A stretch of 64,000 nucleotides of DNA from ZC4RG30 sp963777735 (GCA_963777735.1 CAVZRQ010000008.1:1054001-1118000), one strand, 5' to 3'. Counted from the stretch's first letter, positions 54,528 to 63,309 are shown. The notes: generated by a model from the sequence alone, not told the origin. Program-made: numbers and translations.

Positions 54528-55529
54528 ATGAATAACAATAACGTCGGGAACGAGAACATCGCCGCTGACCCTGCCCCGCAGCCGAATGCCATCAACCGGC
54601 GCGACCTGCTGATCGGCACCGCCGGCGTCGTTGCGCTGACGTCGGCGATCACTGCGCAGACCGCGGCGGCAGCACAGGCAGCGGCTTCACCAGCCCCTGT
54701 GCCGCCCGGCCCCGGTGCCGCACAGAGACCGGCGGGACCGCCGGGTGGCGGCCGCCCGGCCATCGTTCCTGCCGGATCGGTGACGTTCAACACCGTCATC
54801 ACCAAGCTGAAGGAAGGCAAGCAGATCTTCAGCAACACCATCATGCAGCCAGACCTCGAGGCGGCGAAGAAGGCCTGCGAAGGGCAGGATTTCATCTGGA
54901 TCGAAATGCAGCACTCGCGCCTGACATGGCGCGAGGCGGAAGACCTGATCCGCGTCATCGCGCAGGCCGGCTGCATCCCGTTCGTGCGCGTGCCGAGCGC
55001 CAACAAGGGGGACATCCAGAAGGCCACCGATGCCGGTGCGCTGGGCATCATCATCCCGATGGTCGATACCATCGAAGAAGCGCGCAATGCGGTGTTGTTT
55101 GCCAAGTGGCCGATTGGCAGCCGCGACAATCCCAACACCAAGCCCTGGGGACACCGCAGTTCCGGTGGCGGGCAGTTCAATCAGCTCTGGGGCTCCTCGT
55201 ACCAGTCCAACGCCAACAACAACATCCTGATCATGATCCAGATCGAGAACCCGCAGGGCGTGGGGATGATCGACACCATCCTCGAGGAAGTGCCCGGCAT
55301 CGACATCGTGATGGTTGCGAGCAACGATTTCGGCTGGCAGGCCGGTGACCGCGACGGCGACGAGAGTTACAACGCGCGCGAGAAGATCGTCCGTGAAGCC
55401 GTGCTGAAGCACGGCAAGATCCTCTCCGGCCCTTCGAACTGGCAGACCCGTCCGGGCTACAGGCTGTTCCAGGGCCGTCGCAGCGCCACCAACACGGGCT
55501 ACGACGCCACAGGCAACCGGGTTGAATAA
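54528..55529 (+). CDS. Tat-exported HpcH/HpaI-like aldolase/lyase
   Basis: The 333-residue protein has a twin-arginine signal (NRRDLLIGTAGVVALTSAITAQTAAAAQA) and then the HpaI/citrate-lyase-beta TIM barrel. Metal and catalytic residues are kept: His129 in IEMQHS, Arg154 in FVRVPS, Glu240 in IQIENPQG and Asp267 in SNDFGW. HpaI-type enzymes normally cleave 2-keto-3-deoxy acids to pyruvate or related products in the cytoplasm, so secretion is unusual. It lies 63 nt after the quinoprotein gene and 18 nt before the next exported protein, suggesting joint periplasmic work. Confidence 0.85.
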   Translation: MNNNNVGNENIAADPAPQPNAINRRDLLIGTAGVVALTSAITAQTAAAAQAAASPAPVPPGPGAAQRPAGPPGGGRPAIVPAGSVTFNTVITKLKEGKQIFSNTIMQPDLEAAKKACEGQDFIWIEMQHSRLTWREAEDLIRVIAQAGCIPFVRVPSANKGDIQKATDAGALGIIIPMVDTIEEARNAVLFAKWPIGSRDNPNTKPWGHRSSGGGQFNQLWGSSYQSNANNNILIMIQIENPQGVGMIDTILEEVPGIDIVMVASNDFGWQAGDRDGDESYNAREKIVREAVLKHGKILSGPSNWQTRPGYRLFQGRRSATNTGYDATGNRVE

Positions 55530-55547
55530 GCTCCGAAGGTCGCGGGT

Positions 55548-56477
55548 ATGAAGAAAGCAACATTCGCAACACTTACTCTGGCGCTGGGCTGGTCCATATC
55601 GGCCATGGCCGCGCAACCCGCCTCAGCGCCCAGCGCCGCGGCGGCTTGCGATCGCGAGTGCCTGCGGGGTGCCATCACGGCCTATCTGGACGCGCTGGTT
55701 AGGCACGATTTGAGCAAGCTGCCATTGTCCGACAAGATCCGCATCACCGAAGACTGCATCGAAAAGACCATCGACAAGGTTGGGCTGGTGCGCTCGGTCA
55801 CGAAGATCCGCGGCTATCGCCAGGACTTCCTCGACGAACGGCAAGGTATTGCGGGCTCTGACGTGGTCGTCGAGGAAGGCGGCGCCCCGGTTCTGCTGGT
55901 GGTACGCCTGAAGATCGAGGGTGAAAAAATTACCGAGATGGAAACCCTCGCCACCCGCAGCAGGGCCGAAGGATCGCTCTTCCGCATCGACGGCGTGGAA
56001 AACACAACCGCTGCCATGAACTATGCGCCGAAGAAGTCGCAGCTCAACTCACGCGAGGAGATGATCAGGATCGCACTGCTCTATCCTGCCGGGCTCGAAT
56101 CAGAGAGCTTCGTCAAGGTCGATGCGCCCTTCATGCCGGATGCGTATCGACTGGAAAACGGCGACATGATGGCGGGGCCAGACTGCACACGTAACGAGGG
56201 CTGCAAGAACATCAAGACCCAGCCGCTGGGTGGCGGCGGTTCGCGCGGGAAAGTGGAGACTCGGGTCGCTGCAGTGGATGAACGCATGGGCATCGTGTGG
56301 TTGCGCATGGCATGGGGCGGCAATCGCCCGCCGCGTGACGGGGGCCAGCAGACGGAGCTGACGGTATGGGAATCCTTCAAGATCTATGATGGAAAGATCC
56401 ATGCCGTCGAGGCGTTCATGAAGAACATGCCTGTGGGTGTGGGTTCGGGGTGGCCGGAGCTCAACATCCAGCGGTGA
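55548..56477 (+). CDS. Exported protein related to the one at 32962-34011
   Basis: The 309-residue protein has a signal peptide (MKKATFATLTLALGWSISAMAAQ) and the family start ACDRECLRGAITAYLDALVRHDLSKLPLSDKIRITED. A KAFFIRID-like repeat of the fold (RSEGSLFRIDGVEN, ALLYPAGLESESFVKVDAPF, VWESFKIYDGKIHAVEAFM) resembles a double NTF2-like domain. The C-terminal FKIYDGKIHAVEAFMKNMP ending is characteristic of such folds. The Tat-exported HpaI-like enzyme precedes it. It may bind or process that enzyme's product. Function unknown. Confidence 0.65.
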   Translation: MKKATFATLTLALGWSISAMAAQPASAPSAAAACDRECLRGAITAYLDALVRHDLSKLPLSDKIRITEDCIEKTIDKVGLVRSVTKIRGYRQDFLDERQGIAGSDVVVEEGGAPVLLVVRLKIEGEKITEMETLATRSRAEGSLFRIDGVENTTAAMNYAPKKSQLNSREEMIRIALLYPAGLESESFVKVDAPFMPDAYRLENGDMMAGPDCTRNEGCKNIKTQPLGGGGSRGKVETRVAAVDERMGIVWLRMAWGGNRPPRDGGQQTELTVWESFKIYDGKIHAVEAFMKNMPVGVGSGWPELNIQR

Positions 56478-56585
56478 AGATGGGCAACTCCTGGACTCCC
56501 CGCCAGCTCATTGCATCCAAAACGCCCCGGCCTCCCATCTCTGCAGATAAGGCCGAACGTTCCGGTCGAATATCGAGGCCCAACC

Positions 56586-57020
56586 ATGCACGCACTGGGG
56601 ATGTGGATCTTTCTGGCGCTGTTTTTCACAGCCCCATGGGCACTTCGATGGCTCAAGGAGCGGGAACGCCAGAAGTCGATCCGGGCGCTCATGCGGCCCG
56701 ATGGAACAATCGACGAGAGGATCCTGACGTTCCTCGAAAAAACACAGCTGCAGGAAGCGCATGCTGCCGAGAATACGTGGATCAGGATCCACACCATCGA
56801 GCACGCCATAGGCTGGATCGTCATCGGCCTGTCGAGCACACTGGGATTCCTGGTGTTCTGTCTCGGATTCCCCATTGCCAAGCTGGCTTCCGGCGGCTGG
56901 GACCTGCGGATTCTTGCCTTCACAACCATTCTGACGCTGCTGTTGTGGGTCGGTGGTGTGTACGGCGGCTACCGGATCTATCAGCGCGGAGGCAAGAACG
57001 GGGCGCCACTTGCCGGGTGA
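56586..57020 (+). CDS. Small membrane protein upstream of an ECF sigma factor
   Basis: ATG 56586 (MHALGMWIFLALFFTAPWALRWL) gives a 144-residue protein with one N-terminal helix, a cytoplasmic charged segment (LKERERQKSIRALMRPDGTIDERILTFLEKTQ) and two C-terminal helices (IEHAIGWIVIGLSSTLGFLVFCLG, ILAFTTILTLLLWVGGVYGGY). It overlaps the sigma-factor gene and is probably part of its regulatory unit. No known family. Confidence 0.65.
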   Translation: MHALGMWIFLALFFTAPWALRWLKERERQKSIRALMRPDGTIDERILTFLEKTQLQEAHAAENTWIRIHTIEHAIGWIVIGLSSTLGFLVFCLGFPIAKLASGGWDLRILAFTTILTLLLWVGGVYGGYRIYQRGGKNGAPLAG

Positions 57021-57585
57021 ATACACCCGAATCAGTGAACAGCCGGACGGAGTGATCATCGGCCTTGCGATCGATGGCCACAGACAAGCCTTCACTGAAC
57101 TGGTGCTCCGGCACAGCGCCAGAGTGCGGAACCTGCTGCGGCGGCTGTGCGGGCAACACAGTCTGGCCGACGACCTGGCACAGCTCACGTTTGTGCAGAT
57201 CTGGAAGAACATCGGGCGGCTGAAGTCCGCGGGGGCGTTTGTCACCTGGTCGAATCGCATTGCCGTTAACACCTGGCTCGAAGATCAGCGACGATTGCGC
57301 ATGGACACCACATCCAACCCCGACGTCATGGCCAATCTGGTGGACTTCCAACCCACGCCGGATCGGCAGCTGGATGGCCTCGACCTCGAGCGTGCGCTCA
57401 GCCTGCTCGGTACGAGCGAGAGACTGTGCGTGGTGCTGTGTCTCGGTGAAGGCTATACCCATGAGCAGGTTGCGGAGCTCGCTGGCATTCCTTTGGGAAC
57501 GGCAAAATCACAGGTGCTCAGAGGCACTGCCAAATTGAAGAAGATCCTTCGCGGCGACGACAGTGGCGGGAACACCCATGAATGA
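57010..57585 (+). CDS. ECF-type RNA polymerase sigma factor
   Basis: The protein has region 2 (AFTELVLRHSARVRNLLRRLCGQHSLADDLAQLTFVQIWKNIGRLKSAGAFVTWSNRIAVNTWLEDQRR) and region 4 (ALSLLGTSERLCVVLCLGEGYTHEQVAELAGIPLGTAKSQVLRGTAKLKKIL) of ECF sigma-70 factors. The start is uncertain: TTG 57010 overlaps the upstream gene, GTG 57052 has a GGACGGAG just before it and would leave almost no leader before region 2. The stop overlaps the next gene by 8 nt, as for a cognate anti-sigma factor. Confidence 0.87.
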   Translation: MPGEYTRISEQPDGVIIGLAIDGHRQAFTELVLRHSARVRNLLRRLCGQHSLADDLAQLTFVQIWKNIGRLKSAGAFVTWSNRIAVNTWLEDQRRLRMDTTSNPDVMANLVDFQPTPDRQLDGLDLERALSLLGTSERLCVVLCLGEGYTHEQVAELAGIPLGTAKSQVLRGTAKLKKILRGDDSGGNTHE

Positions 57586-57880
57586 CGAACAACTTTCGCA
57601 ACTGTTTCGTACCGGCACCGCCGCGGAGCGGGATGTCGCATTTGTCGAGCAGACGAAACGCCGCATCTGGAGCCTCCAGCAGATCTCTGCTTTGTTGTCT
57701 GCGGTGAAGATCTGCTGCGTGACGATGCTGGCTTTCGGACTGCTGGTGTTGACGAACACATATGAGTCGGCCTTCAACCCCATGAACGATACCGACCCCT
57801 CCTTGATATCGGTCGCCCTCCCCTTGTTCATCGCGGTCGTGTATTCGGCACTCGTAACCCTTCGCAAGCACGTCCCGTAG
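57578..57880 (+). CDS. Small membrane protein, probable anti-sigma factor
   Basis: The 100-residue protein starts in the overlap with the sigma gene. A cytoplasmic head of about 38 residues (MNDEQLSQLFRTGTAAERDVAFVEQTKRRIWSLQQISALL) is followed by two hydrophobic helices. No zinc motif (HxxxCxxC) is present, so it is not a classic ZAS anti-sigma factor. Position and topology make it the likely membrane-bound regulator of the sigma factor. Confidence 0.6.
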   Translation: MNDEQLSQLFRTGTAAERDVAFVEQTKRRIWSLQQISALLSAVKICCVTMLAFGLLVLTNTYESAFNPMNDTDPSLISVALPLFIAVVYSALVTLRKHVP

Positions 57881-57992
57881 ATCTCGCCCTCACCGCCGGA
57901 GGCTACCGGAGGGTTGCATCGTTTTCCCCTGCTTCACCCATCTCTATCCATGAGGAGTGAAGCACTTTTTCATTTCATCCGGGGAAACGTTC

Positions 57993-59573
57993 ATGCAGAT
58001 GCTGGAAGCGATTCTTTTGCTTGTTGTCGCTGCGGCGTTGGTCAGGCTGATTGCCGGTCCCATTCACCCGCAACTCAGATACTCCATGCTCGCGATGGCC
58101 GGGGCCGGCATTTTCGCCATTGAAGCCCTGACTGGCGGGTTGCGCTGGCAGATGCTGCCTGCCTGGTTCGCGTTGGCGGTGTTGCTGCTAGCCACGCTGA
58201 AGCAGAAGGAATCCAGCCGAGCCTGGCGCTTGCTGGGTGCTCTGCCGCTCTTCCTGCTGGCATTGCTGGCCGGCGTGCTCGCTCATTACATCCCGGTGGT
58301 TTCACTGCCCGCGCCGAATGGACCCTACGCCGTGGGAACCTTCCACTATTCCATCACGGACCCACAGCGAAAAGAGCGTTATGCGCCAGAACGCAATAGG
58401 GAGCTCTTCGTCGAAGTCTGGTATCCGGCCGACAGCCAGAATGCCGAGAACATTCCAGTGCGTACTTTGTTCCAGGAGCTTTACGAAGGCGACTACAACC
58501 GGCACAACTTCCTGTTCAGCTACCTGAAACAGGCCAGGACGCATTCCCACATCCACGCGGCCGTCGCCAAGCCGACGGCGGGACAATTTCCTGTACTGCT
58601 TTTCAATCATGCATGGGGCGGTGGATTCACCTCGCAAAACCACCTGCTGATGGAGCACCTGGCAAGCCATGGCTATGCCGTCTTCAGCATCGCCCATCCC
58701 TATACCAGCGCCAAGGTCAATCTCGCAAAGGCCGGCACGGTTTACAGAACAGAGGCGCTACCCAGTGACTTGAAGCTGCCTCGCCGGCCGCTGAGAGAAG
58801 GCATCGTTGGAAAGGTATACGCGGCGACAGGTGACATGCAGAAGGTCTCTGATCTCAAGGCTCTGCTCTATCCATTGTCCGCCAAGTACGTGGAAATGCC
58901 AGAAGCAGAACAAGCTGCCTACGTGGCTGAGGCTATCAAGGATCCCGCGTTTGATCCGTTCCGCCACTGGCTGACCAGTGCACTGGTGGAAGACTTCGTC
59001 CTGTACGAATACATCAAGGACGGCTCCTTGATCGAATACTGGGTCGAAGACAACCAGTTCATCGCGGATTCCATCCCGCAGCTGCAAGCACCCGTTGCCG
59101 GTTTTTCCGAAGCACTGGATACGCAAAACATCGGCGTCATTGGCATGTCTTTCGGCGGCGCGGTGGCAGGGGAGTTTTGCAAGATCGACGCGCGCTGCAG
59201 CGCTGGCATCAATCTGGACGGCACCCAGTTTGGAAAGAACTGGAACGCCAGCCTACGAGCGCCTTTTTTGATGCTCTATCACGATGGCCATGATGGCGGG
59301 AACAGCTTCGCCTACCCGCCGACCGCTACCGGATATTGGGAATACCGGATCAATGGTTCGTCGCATACAGATTTCACCGACTTTGCTTACACGCTGCCGA
59401 TACTCCAGAAGTTCGGCATCGCTGGGAACATCGACGGCATGCGGATGATGAACATCATCAATACGGTTCAGGTGGATTTTCTCGATCACTACCTGAAAGG
59501 CAGGCCGATTGCCGTGAATATCCATGCGGACATTCCGGAAGTCAGCATCATGCAACACGGCCGCCGCCCATGA
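57993..59573 (+). CDS. Membrane-anchored PAF-acetylhydrolase-like hydrolase
   Basis: ATG 57993 (MQMLEAILLL) is chosen for GGGGAAAC about 6 nt upstream; GTG 57957 is open but has a poor site. The 526-residue protein starts with four hydrophobic helices (about 1-115), then an alpha/beta-hydrolase domain with VLLFNHAWGGGFTSQNHLLMEHLASHGYAV, nucleophile GMSFGGAVA and His in GSSHTDFTDFAY. The layout resembles bacterial platelet-activating-factor acetylhydrolase isoform II-like enzymes with a membrane N-terminus. The substrate could be an oxidised or short-chain phospholipid. The stop overlaps the next gene (ATGA). Confidence 0.82.
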   Translation: MQMLEAILLLVVAAALVRLIAGPIHPQLRYSMLAMAGAGIFAIEALTGGLRWQMLPAWFALAVLLLATLKQKESSRAWRLLGALPLFLLALLAGVLAHYIPVVSLPAPNGPYAVGTFHYSITDPQRKERYAPERNRELFVEVWYPADSQNAENIPVRTLFQELYEGDYNRHNFLFSYLKQARTHSHIHAAVAKPTAGQFPVLLFNHAWGGGFTSQNHLLMEHLASHGYAVFSIAHPYTSAKVNLAKAGTVYRTEALPSDLKLPRRPLREGIVGKVYAATGDMQKVSDLKALLYPLSAKYVEMPEAEQAAYVAEAIKDPAFDPFRHWLTSALVEDFVLYEYIKDGSLIEYWVEDNQFIADSIPQLQAPVAGFSEALDTQNIGVIGMSFGGAVAGEFCKIDARCSAGINLDGTQFGKNWNASLRAPFLMLYHDGHDGGNSFAYPPTATGYWEYRINGSSHTDFTDFAYTLPILQKFGIAGNIDGMRMMNIINTVQVDFLDHYLKGRPIAVNIHADIPEVSIMQHGRRP

Positions 59574-60382
59574 AGGTCAGCATACTCATGGTTTGCGCGT
59601 GCATGCTTTTCCCGCAGCCTTCTTCTGCCGACGCTGCACCACTGAAACCAGATGGGAATGTCTACTACGAACACGGACTAAACCTGCTGAAGGCCAACCA
59701 GCGGCAGGCTGCGATCGACTCCATGAAGAATGCCATCGACCTGGAGCCGGAGAACGCCGAGTACTATTTCGCCCTCGGGCTTCTCTATGCCGCGCGAATG
59801 TCTGAGCTCAGCCTACTGCGTGCGACATTGCTGATTCGCCCGGCAAAAGACGCCCTGATGACTGCCGTGAAGCTTGACCCACAACATGCACGCGCACAAA
59901 TGGCATTGGCGGAACTCCTGCTCGACATACCTTCCATGACGGGCGATTCCCGCGAGCAAGCAAAGGCGATACTGAACAGGTTGCGATCACTGGATCCCGC
60001 ATCTGCCGCAGCTCTTGAGGCCAAGATGGAGGGGTCGGATGCAGATCCGGGGCGGGTGGAGAAGCTGCTGCTGCAGGCTGTCGAGTCAAAACCCGGCGAG
60101 GCCGCATTCCGGCTCCGGCTGACCCGGTTCTATGTCGATCAGCGGCTCTACGCCCGGGCCATCCAGCACGGACAGCAATATCTGCGCATGCCGAAGCACT
60201 GGACCGACTTTCCGAGCGACGTGAACCATGCGCACCTTTGGCTGGCGATTGCCTACCATGGCCTTGGAGATCAGCCCGGCTTTCAGCACCATTCACGGGC
60301 CGTGGGCATCCGCGACATGCCTCAGCGCCTCAGAAAGGATATGGAACGCGCCTACAAGAAGGCCGGCATCGACAGCTACTGA
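59570..60382 (+). CDS. Exported TPR protein coupled to a PAF-AH-like gene
   Basis: ATG 59570 overlaps the hydrolase stop. The 270-residue protein has a short signal (MKVSILMVCACMLFPQPSSA) and TPR units: YYEHGLNLLKANQRQAAIDSMKNAIDLEPENAEYYFALGLLYAAR, LMTAVKLDPQHARAQMALAELLLD and GEAAFRLRLTRFYVDQRLYARAIQHGQQYLRM. It probably forms a complex with the hydrolase. Confidence 0.8.
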   Translation: MKVSILMVCACMLFPQPSSADAAPLKPDGNVYYEHGLNLLKANQRQAAIDSMKNAIDLEPENAEYYFALGLLYAARMSELSLLRATLLIRPAKDALMTAVKLDPQHARAQMALAELLLDIPSMTGDSREQAKAILNRLRSLDPASAAALEAKMEGSDADPGRVEKLLLQAVESKPGEAAFRLRLTRFYVDQRLYARAIQHGQQYLRMPKHWTDFPSDVNHAHLWLAIAYHGLGDQPGFQHHSRAVGIRDMPQRLRKDMERAYKKAGIDSY

Positions 60383-60466
60383 CAGAACTTGCCGCCCGCT
60401 GAAGGTTGCGCGCAAGCTCGCCTTGACTCGAGTTTCGCCGGCCACTTCCCGGAAACTGCGAGCGCC

Positions 60467-60496
60467 CGCTACGGGGAGCCGGCAGCCCCCGTAGCG
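60467..60496. terminator. Hairpin between convergent genes
   Basis: CGCTACGGGG and its exact complement CCCCGTAGCG flank a 10-base loop between the stops of two convergent genes. There is no U-tract, so its terminator role is only likely. Confidence 0.5.
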
Positions 60497-60506
60497 CACA
60501 ATTACT

Positions 60507-60923
60507 TCACCAGCTCAGAGTCTTGGTGTTGTCCTTGAAAAGCGCCAACCCCGCCTGCTCCGTAGCCAGCTTCAGACCCGGCAGCCAGTCGGCCTGCTTC
60601 ATTCCGTAGTGTTCTGCACACATGGCGCATATGAATACGGTCGCACCCTTCTTGATGAGTTCGCTGATCAGTTTCTGGTGTTCGGAAAACTTCGCAGCGT
60701 TTGCTTTGCTCCCAAGCATGACACCTCGATCGTTGAGGAAAATCGTCAGAGGATGCCCGCGCTCAAGTTGTCCCTTCGAGAACGACAACGCCATGTTGGC
60801 GCGATGCGCCTCATCACTTGTCAGATTCACAAACAATGGGTCGGTGTCACCTGCCATCGCGGGTGTCGACAACGCTCCTGCGATCAATGCAACAGCGACC
60901 AACAGTCTGGCAATGCGCTTCAT
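60507..60923 (-). CDS. Exported DsrE-like protein
   Basis: The 138-residue protein has a signal peptide (ending TPAMAG) and a DsrE/F-like fold: PLFVNLTSDEAHRANMALSFSKGQLERGHPLTIFLNDRGVMLG and KKGATVFICAMCAEHYGMKQADWLPGL. The Cys pair in ICAMCAEH is where DsrE sulfur-carrier proteins hold the active Cys. DsrE proteins usually work in the cytoplasm on sulfane sulfur, so an exported one is a variant of unknown task. Confidence 0.8.
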   Translation of the reverse strand: MKRIARLLVAVALIAGALSTPAMAGDTDPLFVNLTSDEAHRANMALSFSKGQLERGHPLTIFLNDRGVMLGSKANAAKFSEHQKLISELIKKGATVFICAMCAEHYGMKQADWLPGLKLATEQAGLALFKDNTKTLSW

Positions 60924-61053
60924 GAGTGTCTCCTACCTGTGTCTAAACCCAGTGAGACGGAGAATGCGACAGCAAGTTCAACTCACTGCTTGCTAATCAG
61001 TGCGTTCAGATTGCGCCAATCGCTGGATATGAGAACCATTTGCAACGTACTCG

Positions 61054-61082
61054 ATTCTGCACAACGTCAATTCTGCACAACG
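61054..61082. repeat. 13-bp direct repeat, two copies
   Basis: ATTCTGCACAACG occurs twice, 16 bp apart, in the 283-bp gap between the DsrE and TIR genes. No gene is seen in the gap. Confidence 0.8.
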
Positions 61083-61206
61083 ATTCTCGTTCAGCTTTCG
61101 CACAACCTGGTCTGGCGAGATTGCAGCGCGGCATCCCACCACACCGGAAGCCCTAGCGCTCCAGCGCTTCCGCAAAGCGCCGCGCCACGGCCAGGATCAG
61201 GGTCGC

Positions 61207-63309
61207 TCACCGGCACTCGAAATCATCGCTGCCCACTGGCTTGCAGAACTCGCTCCACTTGCCCGTCTTGCGCCAGTAGTCAACCAGACCCGCATCCCGC
61301 ACCAGCGTCTTGAACCCGGGCAGGCGGCGGGTGTTCTGGTTGACGGCTCGCCACAGCGAGAGCCCCCAGCTTGAGAAACTGACACCCAGCTTCGACACGT
61401 GTTGCAGGGCATCGAGGGCCAGCGCGTCATCGCCGAAATACCCTGCCCACTGCGCCAGGGCAGTGAGGTCGAACATGCCTACCTGAATGCGGGGGTCATC
61501 GAGCAGCTTGCGCAGCTCTCGCCGTGCGGCCGGGGCGTCATCCAGATACTTCAGCGCGACCTGGTTGACCAATCTTCCTTCCGGCCCCGCCGCGATGGTT
61601 CGGGGCAGCAATCGCTCGATGGCCGGGCGATCCCGCTGTCCCATCGCCGTGACCAGCGCCCCTCCTTCCGTGATCGTGACCGATGCGTTGGGCGACGCCA
61701 GCGCAATCCGGTATTCCTGGTCGGCTAGCGCGAACTGCCCCGCCATCTCATGAGCCATCATCTTGAGGCTCGAATAAATGCCAACCAGGGGATCTCTACG
61801 CTTCGCGTCGGCGAAGAACTCGATGGCAGCGGTCGGCTCGCCCAGGGCCAGCAACGCCGAGCCGTAGGTATAGCTGCCGACGCCGTTCAGATCGGCCGAG
61901 GAATTGGTTGCCCAGGCCCGCGCCAGGCTGAGCGCCGTGTCGAAATCCCTGGACACCAAGGCCTGCCGATATCCTGCGACGCCCGCCGCCATGGAGTCCG
62001 GAGCCTCCGACAAAACGCGTTGCATGATGCTGGCATTTCTCTGTAGCGCTGCTGCTCGCTCGGCCGGAATCATGTTGGAAACGGCGTTATTGGCTGAAAT
62101 CAGTGCCGCCCAGGCCAGATCGAAGTCAGGATCCAGCCGTGCCGCCTCCTCAAAGTGCTGCGCGGCCTGCAGAATCAGTTCGGGTTGCTGCACGCTCCTC
62201 AACTTGCTGACGCCGAGCAGGTAGGCCTCATACGCCGCCATGTTCTGCGTGCCGCCGGCCACCCGGCCACTGCCGCTGATGGTCAGCTTCAGTTTCTCCG
62301 ACACCGCCATCGCGATCTCGTCCTGGATCTCGAAGACGTTCTTGAACTCCCGGTCATAGGTCTCGGACCACAGGTGCGAGCCGTCGGCCGGATTGATCAG
62401 CTGCGCCGTGATGCGCAGCTGGTTGCCGGAGCGGCGCACGCTGCCTTCGAGAATATGGTTCACGCCCAGCATCTCGCCGATCTTGCGCAGGTCTTCGTTC
62501 TTGCCCTTGAACGAGAACGAGGACGTACGGCCGATCACGCGCAGCTTCGGGATCTGCGCCAGCTGGTTCAGCAGTTCTTCGGAGAGACCATCGGCAAAGT
62601 ACTCCTGCTCCTTGTCGGAGGACATGTTCACGAAGGGGAGTACGGCGATCGAAGGATCTTCGGTGTTGCGCGCAGTCGCCGCTGGCGCTTCCGCTGCCGC
62701 ACCCCCGGTCTGGCTGGGCGCTCTGGCAGGAAAGAACTTCCACACCGCACCGATGGCCAGTGCCGCTACCAGCAGCGCTGCAATGCCCAGGGCCAGTCCG
62801 CGCGATCTCTTCGCCGGAACTGTTGGCGTTGAGTGCGCCAGGCCCGGAGCAATACCCGTACGCCCGGTCGATGCGGAGCCGAGGTGTCGCCGCACGGATT
62901 CGGCGAGCTTCATCGCGGCAGGTTCGATGCCCCCCGCCCCTGTCTCGATCCACTGCGACTCGCTGAGGAAATACTCAAAGGCGCGCGGCAGGGGCGTGGC
63001 GTCGGTGCGCAGGGCCACGATGCGCTTGTTCTTCGACGAAGCCCGCTCCAGCTCCTTGCCAACATGGGCCGAGGCCACCGAGTGGCCCGAGAGCACCAGC
63101 ACGACCACCCGGGAATCGTTGATGGCGCGAACGATCTCATCGGCATAGAGGGCGCCCGGCTCCACGTCCCGCGGCGCGATCCAGCAGCTGACGCCGGCAC
63201 GCTCCAGCGCACCGACCACCTGGTTGGCGGTGGGGGCATCCTGCGAGGCATAGCTGATGAAGGCGGTTCGCGCCGCTGCGTCAGCCGTCGTTTCGCCCGC
63301 CTCAGCCAT
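61207..63309 (-). CDS. TIR domain-TM-TolB/FlgO-TPR protein
   Basis: The 700-residue protein has a TIR domain at about 14-130 (AFISYASQDAPTANQVVGALERAGVSCWIAPRDVEPG), with Glu86 in HVGKELERA at the place of the NADase catalytic Glu. One membrane helix follows (about 171-194), then a TolB/FlgO-like domain (SIAVLPFVNMSSDKEQEYFADGLSEELLNQLAQIPKLRVIGRTSSFSFKGK... ILEGSVRRSGNQLRITAQLINPADGSHLW) and a TPR region to the C-terminus. The layout matches signalling proteins in which TIR replaces a cyclase or kinase output. Target and trigger are unknown. Confidence 0.85.
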   Translation of the reverse strand: MAEAGETTADAAARTAFISYASQDAPTANQVVGALERAGVSCWIAPRDVEPGALYADEIVRAINDSRVVVLVLSGHSVASAHVGKELERASSKNKRIVALRTDATPLPRAFEYFLSESQWIETGAGGIEPAAMKLAESVRRHLGSASTGRTGIAPGLAHSTPTVPAKRSRGLALGIAALLVAALAIGAVWKFFPARAPSQTGGAAAEAPAATARNTEDPSIAVLPFVNMSSDKEQEYFADGLSEELLNQLAQIPKLRVIGRTSSFSFKGKNEDLRKIGEMLGVNHILEGSVRRSGNQLRITAQLINPADGSHLWSETYDREFKNVFEIQDEIAMAVSEKLKLTISGSGRVAGGTQNMAAYEAYLLGVSKLRSVQQPELILQAAQHFEEAARLDPDFDLAWAALISANNAVSNMIPAERAAALQRNASIMQRVLSEAPDSMAAGVAGYRQALVSRDFDTALSLARAWATNSSADLNGVGSYTYGSALLALGEPTAAIEFFADAKRRDPLVGIYSSLKMMAHEMAGQFALADQEYRIALASPNASVTITEGGALVTAMGQRDRPAIERLLPRTIAAGPEGRLVNQVALKYLDDAPAARRELRKLLDDPRIQVGMFDLTALAQWAGYFGDDALALDALQHVSKLGVSFSSWGLSLWRAVNQNTRRLPGFKTLVRDAGLVDYWRKTGKWSEFCKPVGSDDFECR

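Noticed and set aside
61153..61206. A 17-codon open extension (ATLILAVARRFAEALER) in frame after the TIR gene stop
   Set aside because: It looks protein-like but is too short to assign, and readthrough of TGA has no support.
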